From Amycolatopsis rubida (lineage in GTDB: Bacteria; Actinomycetota; Actinomycetes; Mycobacteriales; Pseudonocardiaceae), in the NCBI RefSeq assembly GCF_900115345.1, contig NZ_FOWC01000007.1, positions 186,001 to 250,000 of the forward strand: 64,000 bases of DNA, in the 5' to 3' direction. The position numbers and the translations under genes are program-made. Shown one piece after another: positions 33,622 to 41,292 of this stretch; the stretch's first letter is position 1; each line of letters begins with the position of its first letter. The notes beneath the pieces were generated by a model. That model worked only from the letters and a program-made list of their open reading frames with translations, was not told where the DNA came from and did no database searches.

Positions 33622-34371
33622 ATGGACACCGAGGAGCCGGGCGGCCCGCGGCGGACCATCGAACTGCTGTGGGGCGTGCCCGGTCCCCCGCGCCGCGGCC
33701 CGAAGCCGAAGCTGTCGGTCGAGCACGTGGTGTTCGCCGGGGTCCGGGTCGCGGACGCGGACGGGCTGGACGCGGTCACCATGCGCCGGATCGCCGACGA
33801 ACTGGGCGTCGCGACGATGTCGCTCTACACCTACGTGCCCGGCCGCGACGAGCTGCTGGAGCTGATGCTCGACCACGCGCACGGCGAACTCCCCGGCGAG
33901 CTGCCGGAGGGCTGGCGGGCCGGGCTCGCCGCGGTCGCCGGGGACCTGTGGCGGCTCTACCACCGGCATCCGTGGCTGCTGGAGATCCGCGCCGGCCGCC
34001 CGACGCTGGGCCCGCACACCTTCGCCAAATACGAGCGCGAACTGGCCGCGATGGACGAACTCGATCTCGACGACGTCCAGCTCGACGCGATCGTCAGCCT
34101 GCTCAACGGACTGGTCGCCGGCGCGGCGCGCGGTTCGGTGGACGCGGCCCGCGCCGCGCGGCGCAGCGGGATGAGCGACGTCGACTGGTGGAACCGCTCC
34201 GCGCCGGTGCTCGCCGGGATCCCGGCGGCCGATCCGGCGCGCTTCCCGCGCGCGAGCCGGGTCGGCACCACCGCGGGACAGACCTACGGCGGTTCCTCGG
34301 ATCCCGAACACCATTTCCGGTTCGGGCTCGACCGCATCCTCGACGGGATCGGCCAGCTCGCCGGAGCCTGA
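33622..34371 (+). CDS. TetR family transcriptional regulator (TetR-class C-terminal domain)
   Basis: A 249-residue regulator. The HTH domain is LSVEHVVFAGVRVADADGLDAVTMRRIADELGVATMSLYTYVPGRDELLELMLD, the variant with SLYTYVPG seen in tetracycline-repressor-like proteins. The long C-terminal domain (HRHPWLLEIRAGRPTLGPHTFAKYERELAAMD) is of the TetR_C type. The ATG at 33622 follows AAGGAG. The dyad at 33600-33612 is its probable operator. It may control itself and the divergent helicase pair; the ligand is unknown. Confidence 0.88.
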   Translation: MDTEEPGGPRRTIELLWGVPGPPRRGPKPKLSVEHVVFAGVRVADADGLDAVTMRRIADELGVATMSLYTYVPGRDELLELMLDHAHGELPGELPEGWRAGLAAVAGDLWRLYHRHPWLLEIRAGRPTLGPHTFAKYERELAAMDELDLDDVQLDAIVSLLNGLVAGAARGSVDAARAARRSGMSDVDWWNRSAPVLAGIPAADPARFPRASRVGTTAGQTYGGSSDPEHHFRFGLDRILDGIGQLAGA

Positions 34372-34457
34372 CCGCGCGAAATTGTCGGGGCCCCGGTCTA
34401 CCGTTCGGAGAGTCCCGGCGGAAACCGTTCGCCGGCACGGACCGGGAGGGGCACGCA

Positions 34458-36572
34458 GTGACCGGGCAGCACGACGCGGCCGAAGCCGCGCTCGCGCAGG
34501 CGTTCCGCGACGAGTGGAGTGCCGTCGTGGCCACGCTCATCCGCGTCACCGGCGACTGGGACCTTGCCGAGGAATGCGCCCAGGAGGCGTTCGCGCTCGC
34601 CGTGCGCACCTGGCCGCGCGACGGCGTTCCCGACCGGCCCGGAGCGTGGCTCACCACCGCCGCCCGCAACCGTGCCGTCGACCGGCTCCGGCGCGCGTCG
34701 GCGGGAGCGGACAAGGTCCGGGAGGCCGCACTGCTGGCCGTCCCGGACGAACCGGCAGCCGGACACAGCGGAGTCGGCGCACTCGACGACGACCGGCTCC
34801 GGCTCATCTTCACCTGCTGCCATCCCGCGCTCGCCTTCGAAGCGCAGGTGGCGCTCGCGCTGCGCACGCTCGTCGGGCTCAGCACCGCGGAGATCGCCCG
34901 CGCGTTCCTCGTGTCCGAATCGACGATGTCGCAGCGCCTCGTCCGGGTGAAACGCAAGATCCGCGCCGCCGGGATCCCGTACCGCGTGCCGCCCGCGCAG
35001 CTGCTGCCCGAGCGCACCGCCGCCGTGCTCGGCGTGCTGTACCTGCTGTTCAACGAGGGTTACTCGGCCAGCGAAGGAGACGACCTCCAGCGTCCCGGCC
35101 TGGCGGCCGAAGCGATCCGGCTGGCCCGGCTGCTGCATTCCTTGATGCCGGACGAATCCGAGGCAACCGGCCTGCTCGCGCTGCTCCTGCTACAGCACGC
35201 CCGCCACGGCACGCGAAACGGCTCCGATGGCGAGTTGATCCCGCTCGAAGAACAAGACCGCGGCCAGTGGGACGCCGCGGCGATCACCGAGGGCACCGCG
35301 CTGCTGGAAGGCGCGTTGCGACGGCGCAGCCCCGGGCCGTACCAAGTGCAGGCCGCGATCGCCGCGTGCCACGCCGGCGCCGCGCGCGCCGAGGACACCG
35401 ACTGGGCGCAGATCGCCGGGCTCTACCTCCAGTTGCGGCGTTACCGGCCGGGGCCGGTGGCCGAACTGAACCGCGCCGTCGCGGTCGGCATGGCCGTCGG
35501 ACCGGAAGCCGGGCTCGCCCTCGCCGACCGGCTGGCCGAAGACCTGACGGGCTACCACCTGCTGCCCGCCACCCGCGCGGACTTCCTCCGCAGGCTCGGC
35601 CGCACCGAAGAAGCCCAGGTCGCCTACACCGAGGCGCTCGCACTGGCCCCCACCGGAGCCGAACGCAGCTACCTCCGGAGAAGGCTTTCGGAAATTTCTT
35701 CGCCGGAGGTGTCTGTCTCCGCCTCCTCCGTTCGTCGGGAAGGCACAACCGACTCCGGAAGGACAGCCATGATCACCAAAACCCTCCGCGCGCCCGGCGC
35801 ACAGATCCACTACGACGTCGCCGGCTCCGGACCGCTGCTGCTCCTGGTGCCCGGCGGCCCCGCGGACGCCACCGCGTTCGCCGCACTGCGCCCGTGCCTT
35901 GCCGGCCGCTACACCGTCGTCACCTTCGACCCGCGCGGCATCTCCCGCAGCCGGACCACCGATCTCGACGACGACCTGGTCGGCCAGCACGCCGAGGACG
36001 TCCAGCGGCTGCTGACCGAACTGGACGCCGGACCGGTCTCGGTGCTGGCCAACAGCGGCGGCGCGATCACCATGCTCGAACACGCCACCCGCTACCCGGG
36101 TGCGGTGCGGACGCTCGTCGCGCACGAACCGCCGGTCAGCCGCTACCTCGGCGACCTGCTGGCCGATTTCCCGGACATCCCGGCGATCTACCGGGAGCAG
36201 GGCGTCGACGCGGCGGTCGGAGCGTTCATGGCCGCCAGCGGATTCGAGATCCCCCCGCCGCCCGAGCACCCCACCGCCGAGGAGATCGAGCAGGGCAAGC
36301 GGATGCGCGGCAACTTCGAAGTGTTCTTCGGCAGGCTGATGGGCGCCATCGGCGCATGGGAACCCGATCTCGAAGCGCTCGCCGCCGCGGACACCCGGAT
36401 CGTCGTCGCGGTCGGCGACGCGGCCGGGACCCCGGCCTACGAGGCGGGCGTCGGCCTGGCCCGCGCGCTCGGCAGCGAGCCGGTCCTCTTCCCGGGCGAC
36501 CACGGTGGCTTCGCCGCCGAACCCGAGGCGTTCGCCGTCCGCCTCGCCGAAACCCTCAACGCGGAGAACTGA
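34458..36572 (+). CDS. ECF42-type sigma factor in continuous frame with an alpha/beta hydrolase
   Basis: From the GTG at 34458 (GGGAGGGG upstream) a single open frame runs for 704 residues. Residues 1 to about 165 are sigma regions 2 and 4: EWSAVVATLIRVTGDWDLAEECAQEAFALAVRTWP, TTAARNRAVDRLRR, LIFTCCHPAL, GLSTAEIARAFLVSESTMSQRLVRVKRKI. Residues about 170-412 are the helical C-terminal extension of ECF42 sigma factors (LYLLFNEGYSAS, GPYQVQAAIAACHA, RYRPGPVAELNRAVAVGMA, GRTEEAQVAYTEALALA). After a low-complexity linker (about 413-437) the frame enters a hydrolase that also has its own ribosome site. Either a fusion protein or a lost stop codon. The DGPF-domain gene that follows is the usual ECF42 partner. 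Confidence 0.8.
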   Translation: MTGQHDAAEAALAQAFRDEWSAVVATLIRVTGDWDLAEECAQEAFALAVRTWPRDGVPDRPGAWLTTAARNRAVDRLRRASAGADKVREAALLAVPDEPAAGHSGVGALDDDRLRLIFTCCHPALAFEAQVALALRTLVGLSTAEIARAFLVSESTMSQRLVRVKRKIRAAGIPYRVPPAQLLPERTAAVLGVLYLLFNEGYSASEGDDLQRPGLAAEAIRLARLLHSLMPDESEATGLLALLLLQHARHGTRNGSDGELIPLEEQDRGQWDAAAITEGTALLEGALRRRSPGPYQVQAAIAACHAGAARAEDTDWAQIAGLYLQLRRYRPGPVAELNRAVAVGMAVGPEAGLALADRLAEDLTGYHLLPATRADFLRRLGRTEEAQVAYTEALALAPTGAERSYLRRRLSEISSPEVSVSASSVRREGTTDSGRTAMITKTLRAPGAQIHYDVAGSGPLLLLVPGGPADATAFAALRPCLAGRYTVVTFDPRGISRSRTTDLDDDLVGQHAEDVQRLLTELDAGPVSVLANSGGAITMLEHATRYPGAVRTLVAHEPPVSRYLGDLLADFPDIPAIYREQGVDAAVGAFMAASGFEIPPPPEHPTAEEIEQGKRMRGNFEVFFGRLMGAIGAWEPDLEALAAADTRIVVAVGDAAGTPAYEAGVGLARALGSEPVLFPGDHGGFAAEPEAFAVRLAETLNAEN
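35769..36572 (+). CDS. Alpha/beta fold hydrolase (internal start within the sigma frame)
   Basis: A 267-residue hydrolase if translated from the ATG at 35769, which has GGAAGGA upstream at normal distance. IHYDVAGSGPLLLLVPGGPADATAFAALRP gives the oxyanion region, VSVLANSGGAITMLEHATRYP the nucleophile Ser (AxSxG variant), and LFPGDHGGFAAEPEAFA the catalytic His. The ribosome site suggests independent synthesis as well as, or instead of, a sigma fusion. Its stop overlaps the next start (TGATG), so the DGPF gene is coupled. It may modify the signal sensed by the sigma factor; that is inference. Confidence 0.75.
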   Translation: MITKTLRAPGAQIHYDVAGSGPLLLLVPGGPADATAFAALRPCLAGRYTVVTFDPRGISRSRTTDLDDDLVGQHAEDVQRLLTELDAGPVSVLANSGGAITMLEHATRYPGAVRTLVAHEPPVSRYLGDLLADFPDIPAIYREQGVDAAVGAFMAASGFEIPPPPEHPTAEEIEQGKRMRGNFEVFFGRLMGAIGAWEPDLEALAAADTRIVVAVGDAAGTPAYEAGVGLARALGSEPVLFPGDHGGFAAEPEAFAVRLAETLNAEN

Positions 36573-36895
36573 TGCGCTACCTGCTGATGATCGCCGGATC
36601 CGAAGAGCCGACCGCCGAACAGCTCGCGATCGGCTGCGGCGGATGGTCCGAGGACCTGCTCCACCGCGGCATCCTCGTCGGCGGCGGCGGACTGCACCCG
36701 CCCGCGACAGCAACCACCGTGCGCGTGCGCGACGGCGAGGTCCTGCTCACCGACGGGCCCTTCGCCGAGACCAAAGACCAGATCGGCGGCTACGCCGTGC
36801 TCGAATGCGCCGACCTCGACGAGGCCGTCGAACACGCGTCCCGGCATCCGGCCGCCTCCTACGGCACCATCGAAGTCCGCCCGCTGCTCGGCTGA
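36572..36895 (+). CDS. YCII-related DGPF-domain protein
   Basis: A 107-residue protein with MRYLLMIAGSEEPTAEQ, PPATATTVRVRDGEVLLTDGPFAETKDQIGGYAVLECADLDEAVEHASRHPAASYGTIEVRPLL. The TDGPFAE motif defines the DGPF family, which accompanies ECF42 sigma factors in many genomes. The N-terminal helix is shorter than usual (most are 115-120 residues). The start ATG at 36572 overlaps the hydrolase stop by one base. It probably participates in signal sensing with the sigma factor, but no biochemical activity is established. Confidence 0.87.
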   Translation: MRYLLMIAGSEEPTAEQLAIGCGGWSEDLLHRGILVGGGGLHPPATATTVRVRDGEVLLTDGPFAETKDQIGGYAVLECADLDEAVEHASRHPAASYGTIEVRPLLG

Positions 36896-36925
36896 CTCCC
36901 GCATCCGCCCCGGAAAGGAACGCCC

Positions 36926-37414
36926 TTGCCCTCCATTGTGGACAGAAACGAACAGCGCTACGTCGGCTGCCGCGCGACGGTCGGACCCGACGGCATGGCC
37001 GAGGTCGCGCACCGGATCGCCGCGATCATCGGAGCTCTCGCCGAACGCGGCCTCGAACCCGCCTGCGCGCCGTTCTTCCGGTACCTGGTGCTCGGCACGG
37101 ACATGAAGACCGTCACCGTCGAGGTCGGAGTCCCGGTCGCGGAGCCCCTCGACCTCGGCGACGAATACTCCAACGGCGTCCTGCCCGCCGGGAAATACGC
37201 GCAGGTCACCCACCACGGAGCGCCGAGCGGTCTCTTCGCCGCCACCGCCGACCTGCTCGCCTGGGGCGAAAAGGAGGACGTGCGCTGGGACCGCACCGTC
37301 GAGGCCGACGGCGAGCACTGGGCCGCCCGGCTCGAGATCTACCGCACCAACCCGCGGATCGAGCCGGACGCGAACAACTGGGACACCGACCTCTGCTTCC
37401 GGCTCGCCGACTGA
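36926..37414 (+). CDS. GyrI-like / AraC effector-binding domain protein
   Basis: A 162-residue stand-alone ligand-binding domain: YVGCRATVGPDGMAEVAHRIAAIIGALAERGLEPACAPFFRYLVLGTDMKTVTVEVGVPV and LPAGKYAQVTHHGAPSGLFAATADLLAWGEKE. The SHV-like GyrI fold binds small cationic or amphipathic molecules. The TTG at 36926 is preceded by GGAAAGGA. It lies 30 bases downstream of the DGPF gene, in the same direction, and is likely the last gene of the sigma operon. Confidence 0.82.
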   Translation: MPSIVDRNEQRYVGCRATVGPDGMAEVAHRIAAIIGALAERGLEPACAPFFRYLVLGTDMKTVTVEVGVPVAEPLDLGDEYSNGVLPAGKYAQVTHHGAPSGLFAATADLLAWGEKEDVRWDRTVEADGEHWAARLEIYRTNPRIEPDANNWDTDLCFRLAD

Positions 37415-37433
37415 CCCGCCGGTGGTCCCGGGG

Positions 37434-37910
37434 TCACGCGCCCCGGGACACCACGGCACCGACCAGGCACCCGAACCCGGTCGCGGACAGCACCGTCCGC
37501 ACCAGGTTCCAGCGCACCCACGGCTGCTCGAACCGGGCCCGCAACGCGGCGAAGTCGACCGTATCCGCGGTGAGGGCGTTGTTCATCGGCACGTTGATCG
37601 CGCCGGTCACCAGCATCATCGCCACCAGGAGCGCGGCGCCCGCGACGAGCCAGAGCAGCCCGCCTTGCGCGCCGCTGGTGAAGTGCAGGACCACGGCCGC
37701 GACGGCGAGCAGCGGCGCGCCCAGGAACGACAGCATGAACCAGCCGTTGAGGATGGCCTCGTTGATGCGGCGCATCGCGGTCACGAACGTGTGGTCGTCG
37801 GCATGGGCGAGGCCGGGCATCACCGACACCGTGTACGCGTAGAACAGCCCCGCGATCAGCCCGGCCGCGACCACCGCCGCCACGAGCACCGCCTTGGAAA
37901 CGATCACCAT
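37434..37910 (-). CDS. DUF1772 / anthrone oxygenase-like membrane protein
   Basis: A 158-residue protein with four hydrophobic segments (SKAVLVAAVVAAGLIAGLFYAYTVSVMPGL, GWFMLSFLGAPLLAVAAVVLHF, LLWLVAGAALLVAMMLVTGAINVPMNNAL and a last one at the C-terminus). INVPMNNAL followed by WVRWNLVRTVLS is characteristic of DUF1772, which includes fungal anthrone oxygenases. Its bacterial role is mostly unknown; oxidation of anthrone-like polyketides is one possibility. Divergent from the alpha/beta hydrolase at 38022. Confidence 0.8.
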   Translation of the reverse strand: MVIVSKAVLVAAVVAAGLIAGLFYAYTVSVMPGLAHADDHTFVTAMRRINEAILNGWFMLSFLGAPLLAVAAVVLHFTSGAQGGLLWLVAGAALLVAMMLVTGAINVPMNNALTADTVDFAALRARFEQPWVRWNLVRTVLSATGFGCLVGAVVSRGA

Positions 37911-37961
37911 CGTCTTGCCTTTCGTCTTGTCCCCAACGCACCCCAGTCAACCCGCAGACAA

Positions 37962-38009
37962 CGAGACGATCCATCGCTTGTCCGCTCGAAGCCATACGTC
38001 ATCGTCTCG
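37962..38009. promoter_or_regulatory. Spaced inverted repeat before the hydrolase gene
   Basis: CGAGACGAT (37962-37970) and ATCGTCTCG (38001-38009) are perfect 9-bp inverted repeats 30 bases apart, in the gap between two divergent genes and 12 bases before the ATG at 38022. Could be two operator half-sites or an RNA stem. Confidence 0.5.
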
Positions 38010-38021
38010 CTAGGAGACCTC

Positions 38022-38861
38022 ATGCAGCACACGCTCCCCCACGGCGTCGCTCTCGGCGCCGAGCACTTCGGCGACCCGGCCGCGCCGCTGGTCCTGCTCG
38101 CCGGCGGCACCACGATGCTGTCCTGGCCCGACGCCTTGTGCGAAGCCCTTTCGCGCGGCGGCCGGCATGTCGTGCGCTACGACCTCCGCGACGCAGGCAC
38201 CTCGACCACGATTGACCCGAACGCCCCGGCCTACACCCTGCGCGACCTCGCCGCAGACGCGGCCGCGCTCGCCCGCGAACTCGACGACCGGCCCGCCCAC
38301 CTGGCCGGCGTCGGCGTCAGCGGGATGGTCGCCCAAGTCGCCGCCCTCGACCACCCCGAGGCGTTCTCCGCCCTCACGCTGTACGGAACCCGCCCCGTCG
38401 CCCCCGGTCCCGTCGACGCGGACCTGCCCGATCACGACGCGAAAGCCATGCGCGAGCTGTTCGCGCTGCCGATGCCGGACTGGTCGGACCGCGCCGCCGT
38501 CGCCGACTGGGCCGCCGCCGGCGCCGCAATCCTCGGCAACGACCCCGATACGGCCCGAATCGTCGCGGCCCGCGTCTTCGACCGCGCGGCCAGCACGGAA
38601 CCGGTCGTGCAGATGGCCAACCAGCTGGGCATGGTGTTCTCCAAACTCGACTGCACGCCGCGCTGGCGTGAACGCCTGCCGGAGCTCGCGGTCCCGACGG
38701 TGGTGCTGCACGGCCGCCGGGACGTGTTTTTCCCGGCGGGCAACGGCGAAGCCCTCGCCCGCGAGATCCCCGGAGCGCGGCTGGTCGTCCTGGACGACGC
38801 CGCGAGCGCGATTCCGGACGCTGCCGCCGAAGAGGTCGCCGCGGCGATGCTCGCCGCCTGA
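38022..38861 (+). CDS. Alpha/beta fold hydrolase, catalytic His apparently lost
   Basis: A 279-residue hydrolase-fold protein. LVLLAGGTTMLSWPDALCEAL and HVVRYDLRDAGTSTT match the family's N-terminal strands. The nucleophile elbow is GVGVSGMVAQV and the acid is in VVLHGRRDVFFPAG. The usual GxGHxxP near the C-terminus reads DDAASAIPDAA, so the catalytic histidine is replaced. It may be inactive or use another residue. The ATG at 38022 follows TAGGAG. An inverted repeat lies in its leader. Confidence 0.8.
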   Translation: MQHTLPHGVALGAEHFGDPAAPLVLLAGGTTMLSWPDALCEALSRGGRHVVRYDLRDAGTSTTIDPNAPAYTLRDLAADAAALARELDDRPAHLAGVGVSGMVAQVAALDHPEAFSALTLYGTRPVAPGPVDADLPDHDAKAMRELFALPMPDWSDRAAVADWAAAGAAILGNDPDTARIVAARVFDRAASTEPVVQMANQLGMVFSKLDCTPRWRERLPELAVPTVVLHGRRDVFFPAGNGEALAREIPGARLVVLDDAASAIPDAAAEEVAAAMLAA

Positions 38862-39050
38862 CACCGAGCGCCGCGGGACGGTAGGCCGGTTTTCTCGCCG
38901 TGCCGGACTGATTCCCGGGCGCGCCAGGGCCCGCACTCAACGGTTGCTCGGCCTCGCGGGATTTCCTTGGCAGCGGGGAAACAGCGGGCTCCTCGGCACC
39001 GGGTCGGCACTCGGACGACTGTGCGCGCCGCCGGGCGGAAGGAAGCTCGG

Positions 39051-39094
39051 CGAGGCAAGGGAAACCCGAAAACACCAGGTTTTCCCTTGCCTCG
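39051..39094. promoter_or_regulatory. 14-bp inverted repeat before the AraC gene
   Basis: CGAGGCAAGGGAAA (39051-39064) pairs perfectly with TTTCCCTTGCCTCG (39081-39094). Inside it GAAAAC (39068-39073) can pair with GTTTTC (39079-39084), giving two competing hairpins. It ends 17 bases before the AraC-type GTG start. It may be an operator or an attenuator-like leader. Confidence 0.6.
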
Positions 39095-39111
39095 GCGCTA
39101 GTCTCGGCCAG

Positions 39112-40047
39112 GTGGACCCGCTCACCGCGTTGCTCGAAGGACCCCGCGCGCACGGCGCGTTCCTGCTCCGGTCCGTGCTGCGCCCGCCGTGGTCGTTGCG
39201 GATCGAGGACGAAGCGCCGCTGACCGTGCTCGCCGTGGTCCGCGGCGACGCCTGGCTGGTGCCCGGCGGCGCCGAAGCCGTCCGGCTGGACGCGGGCGAC
39301 GTGGCCGTCGTGCGAGGACCCGCTCCGTATCTCGTCGCCGACGATCCGGGGACGCCGCCGCAGGCCGTGATCCGCCCGGGACAGGAGTGCGTCACGCCGG
39401 AGGGCGGGCATCTCACCGACCTGACCGAGTTCGGCGTGCGCACCTGGGGCGGCGCCGCCGACGGTCCGACTGTGCTGCTCACCGGCACCTACCCGACGGT
39501 GGGCGAGGTTTCGCGCCGCTTGCTCGCCGCCGTGCCGAGCGTCGTCACCGCTCGCGCCGGGACCAGCCCGGATCCGCTCGTCGCGATGCTCGCCGACGAA
39601 ATCGAGCGCGACGTCCCCGGGCAGGAAGCCGTCCTGGACCGGGTGCTGGACCTCCTGCTCGTCCGCGTCCTGCGGGAATGGCTCGACCGCCCCGCCGCGC
39701 CGGCCTGGTACCGCGCCCACGGCGATCCGGTGGCCGGGCAGGCGCTGCGCTTGCTGCAGGACCAGCCCGAGCACCCGTGGACGGTCGCCGGTCTCGCGAG
39801 CGCGACCGGTGTTTCCCGCGCCGCGCTCGCGAGGCAGTTCACCGACGCGGTCGGCGAACCGCCGATGACCTACCTCGCCACCTGGCGGCTCGCCCTCGCC
39901 GCCGATCTCCTGCGCCAGCAGCCGGACGCGACGCTCACCGCGATCGCCCGGCAGGTCGGCTACCGCAGCCCCTTCACGCTGAGCGCCGCGTTCAAACGGG
40001 AGTACGGGCGCAGCCCGCAGCACTACCGCCTGCGCGAACCCGCCTGA
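39112..40047 (+). CDS. AraC family regulator with cupin sensor domain
   Basis: A 311-residue regulator. The N-terminal cupin (AraC_binding-type) covers APLTVLAVVRGDAWLVPGGAEAVRLDAGDVAVVRGPAPYLVAD. The C-terminal double HTH is QDQPEHPWTVAGLASATGVSRAALARQFTDAVGEPPMTYLATWRLALAADLLRQ followed by IARQVGYRSPFTLSAAFKREYGRSPQHYR. The GTG at 39112 directly precedes DPLTALLEG, the usual start of this group. Its target may be the adjacent hydrolase or the FAD monooxygenase. Confidence 0.87.
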   Translation: MDPLTALLEGPRAHGAFLLRSVLRPPWSLRIEDEAPLTVLAVVRGDAWLVPGGAEAVRLDAGDVAVVRGPAPYLVADDPGTPPQAVIRPGQECVTPEGGHLTDLTEFGVRTWGGAADGPTVLLTGTYPTVGEVSRRLLAAVPSVVTARAGTSPDPLVAMLADEIERDVPGQEAVLDRVLDLLLVRVLREWLDRPAAPAWYRAHGDPVAGQALRLLQDQPEHPWTVAGLASATGVSRAALARQFTDAVGEPPMTYLATWRLALAADLLRQQPDATLTAIARQVGYRSPFTLSAAFKREYGRSPQHYRLREPA

Positions 40048-40072
40048 ACATCCGGCGCGCCCGCTGGAAGCG

Positions 40073-41209
40073 TCAGTCCTCCTCCCCGAACATCTTCGCG
40101 AACAGGTGCCGCACCTTCTCCGCCGCGCCGTCGGACAGGAACAGCTCCAGGTTGTCCGCCGACATCCGCGCCGCCGGTTCCGCGCGTTCGAGCATCGCCT
40201 GCTCGAACTTCCGCACGTCCCCGCCTTCAGCCAGAACCAGCGCAAGCTCGGCACCGTCGCGCATCGCGAGGTTCGCGCCCTGCCCGGCGAAGGGCGACAT
40301 CAAGTGCGCCGCGTCCCCGATCAGCGTCACGCCAGGAGCGGCGTCCCACCGCAAGCCGACCGGCAACGCGTTCAACGGATAAACCAGCACCGGCCCGGAC
40401 GCGGCATCCACCAGGGCCAGGAATTCCGCCGGCCACGCGGCGTACAGCTCCTTCAGTGCGGCGCGAGCGCGATCCGGCTGGTCGAACGGAATCCCCGAGG
40501 CGCTCGGCCAGTCTTCGTCGCACCGCAGCGCCAGGTGGACCCGGATCGTGCCGTCTCCGTTGCGTTGCGCGGAAAGCGTCTGCTGATTCCCGATCGCGGA
40601 GAAGCTGCCGCGCCCGACCAGCGCCGACGCCGCCGGATGCGCCCGGTCCGCGTCATGGATGACCAGCTCCATCCCGTGCACGCCGCAGTACGCCGGTTCC
40701 GTGTCGGTGAGCAGCGGCCGGATCCTCGACCGGGCGCCGTCCGCGCCGACGAGGAAATCGCAGTCCAGGGTTTCGCCGCCGGAGAGGTGAACGCGGTGGC
40801 GTCCGTCGCCGAGCGGCTCCGCCCGGGTCACCGCGTGTCCCCAGCGGACAGTCTCCTCCGGAAGCGCGTCGAGCAGCAGTTTCCGCAACGCGGGCCGGTC
40901 CGCCTCGGGACGGCCCCAGCGTTCTTCGCCCTCGTCCGGGGTGGCTTCCCGCCGCAGCAAGGTTCCCGCGGAATCGTAAAGGACCATGTCCTGGCCCTCC
41001 GGACGGGCGATCGCGCGATAACCGGCCTCCAGACCGGCCTGGCGCAGCGCCCACTGGCCCTCGTCGACGGTCAGGTCCAGCGTGCCGCCTTGGACTCGCG
41101 CTTCCCGGCTTGCGTCGCGTTCGCAGACCACGGCGTCGATGTCGTGCGCGCGCAACACTCGCGCACAGGTGAGCCCGCCGAGCCCGCCACCGGCGATCAC
41201 GATTCGCAT
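40073..41209 (-). CDS. FAD-dependent monooxygenase, TetX-like
   Basis: A 378-residue class A flavoprotein. The dinucleotide motif is RIVIAGGGLGGLTCARVLRAHDI, the DG motif FLVGADGARSRIRPLL and the second FAD motif TLIGDAAHLMSPFAGQGANLAMRDGAEL. The latter is close to that of tetracycline-inactivating TetX enzymes. FAD monooxygenases of this type hydroxylate aromatic antibiotics. The ATG at 41209 is chosen. It is divergent from a TetR gene with two operator palindromes between, the classic arrangement for a ligand-induced detoxification enzyme. Substrate unknown. Confidence 0.87.
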   Translation of the reverse strand: MRIVIAGGGLGGLTCARVLRAHDIDAVVCERDASREARVQGGTLDLTVDEGQWALRQAGLEAGYRAIARPEGQDMVLYDSAGTLLRREATPDEGEERWGRPEADRPALRKLLLDALPEETVRWGHAVTRAEPLGDGRHRVHLSGGETLDCDFLVGADGARSRIRPLLTDTEPAYCGVHGMELVIHDADRAHPAASALVGRGSFSAIGNQQTLSAQRNGDGTIRVHLALRCDEDWPSASGIPFDQPDRARAALKELYAAWPAEFLALVDAASGPVLVYPLNALPVGLRWDAAPGVTLIGDAAHLMSPFAGQGANLAMRDGAELALVLAEGGDVRKFEQAMLERAEPAARMSADNLELFLSDGAAEKVRHLFAKMFGEED

Positions 41210-41223
41210 GATGCCATCCCCTC

Positions 41224-41254
41224 GATACACTGTATTGACAAAATACACTGTATC
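41224..41254. promoter_or_regulatory. Double TetR-type operator
   Basis: ATACACTGTAT occurs twice (41225-41235 and 41243-41253). Each copy is a perfect palindrome around its central C, and the two copies together form a larger dyad (11 of 12 positions). They lie between the FAD monooxygenase and TetR starts, so binding would block both promoters. Confidence 0.78.
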
Positions 41255-41292
41255 GGAACCGCCCCGGTACTGTCACCCGAAAAGGAGCGAGC

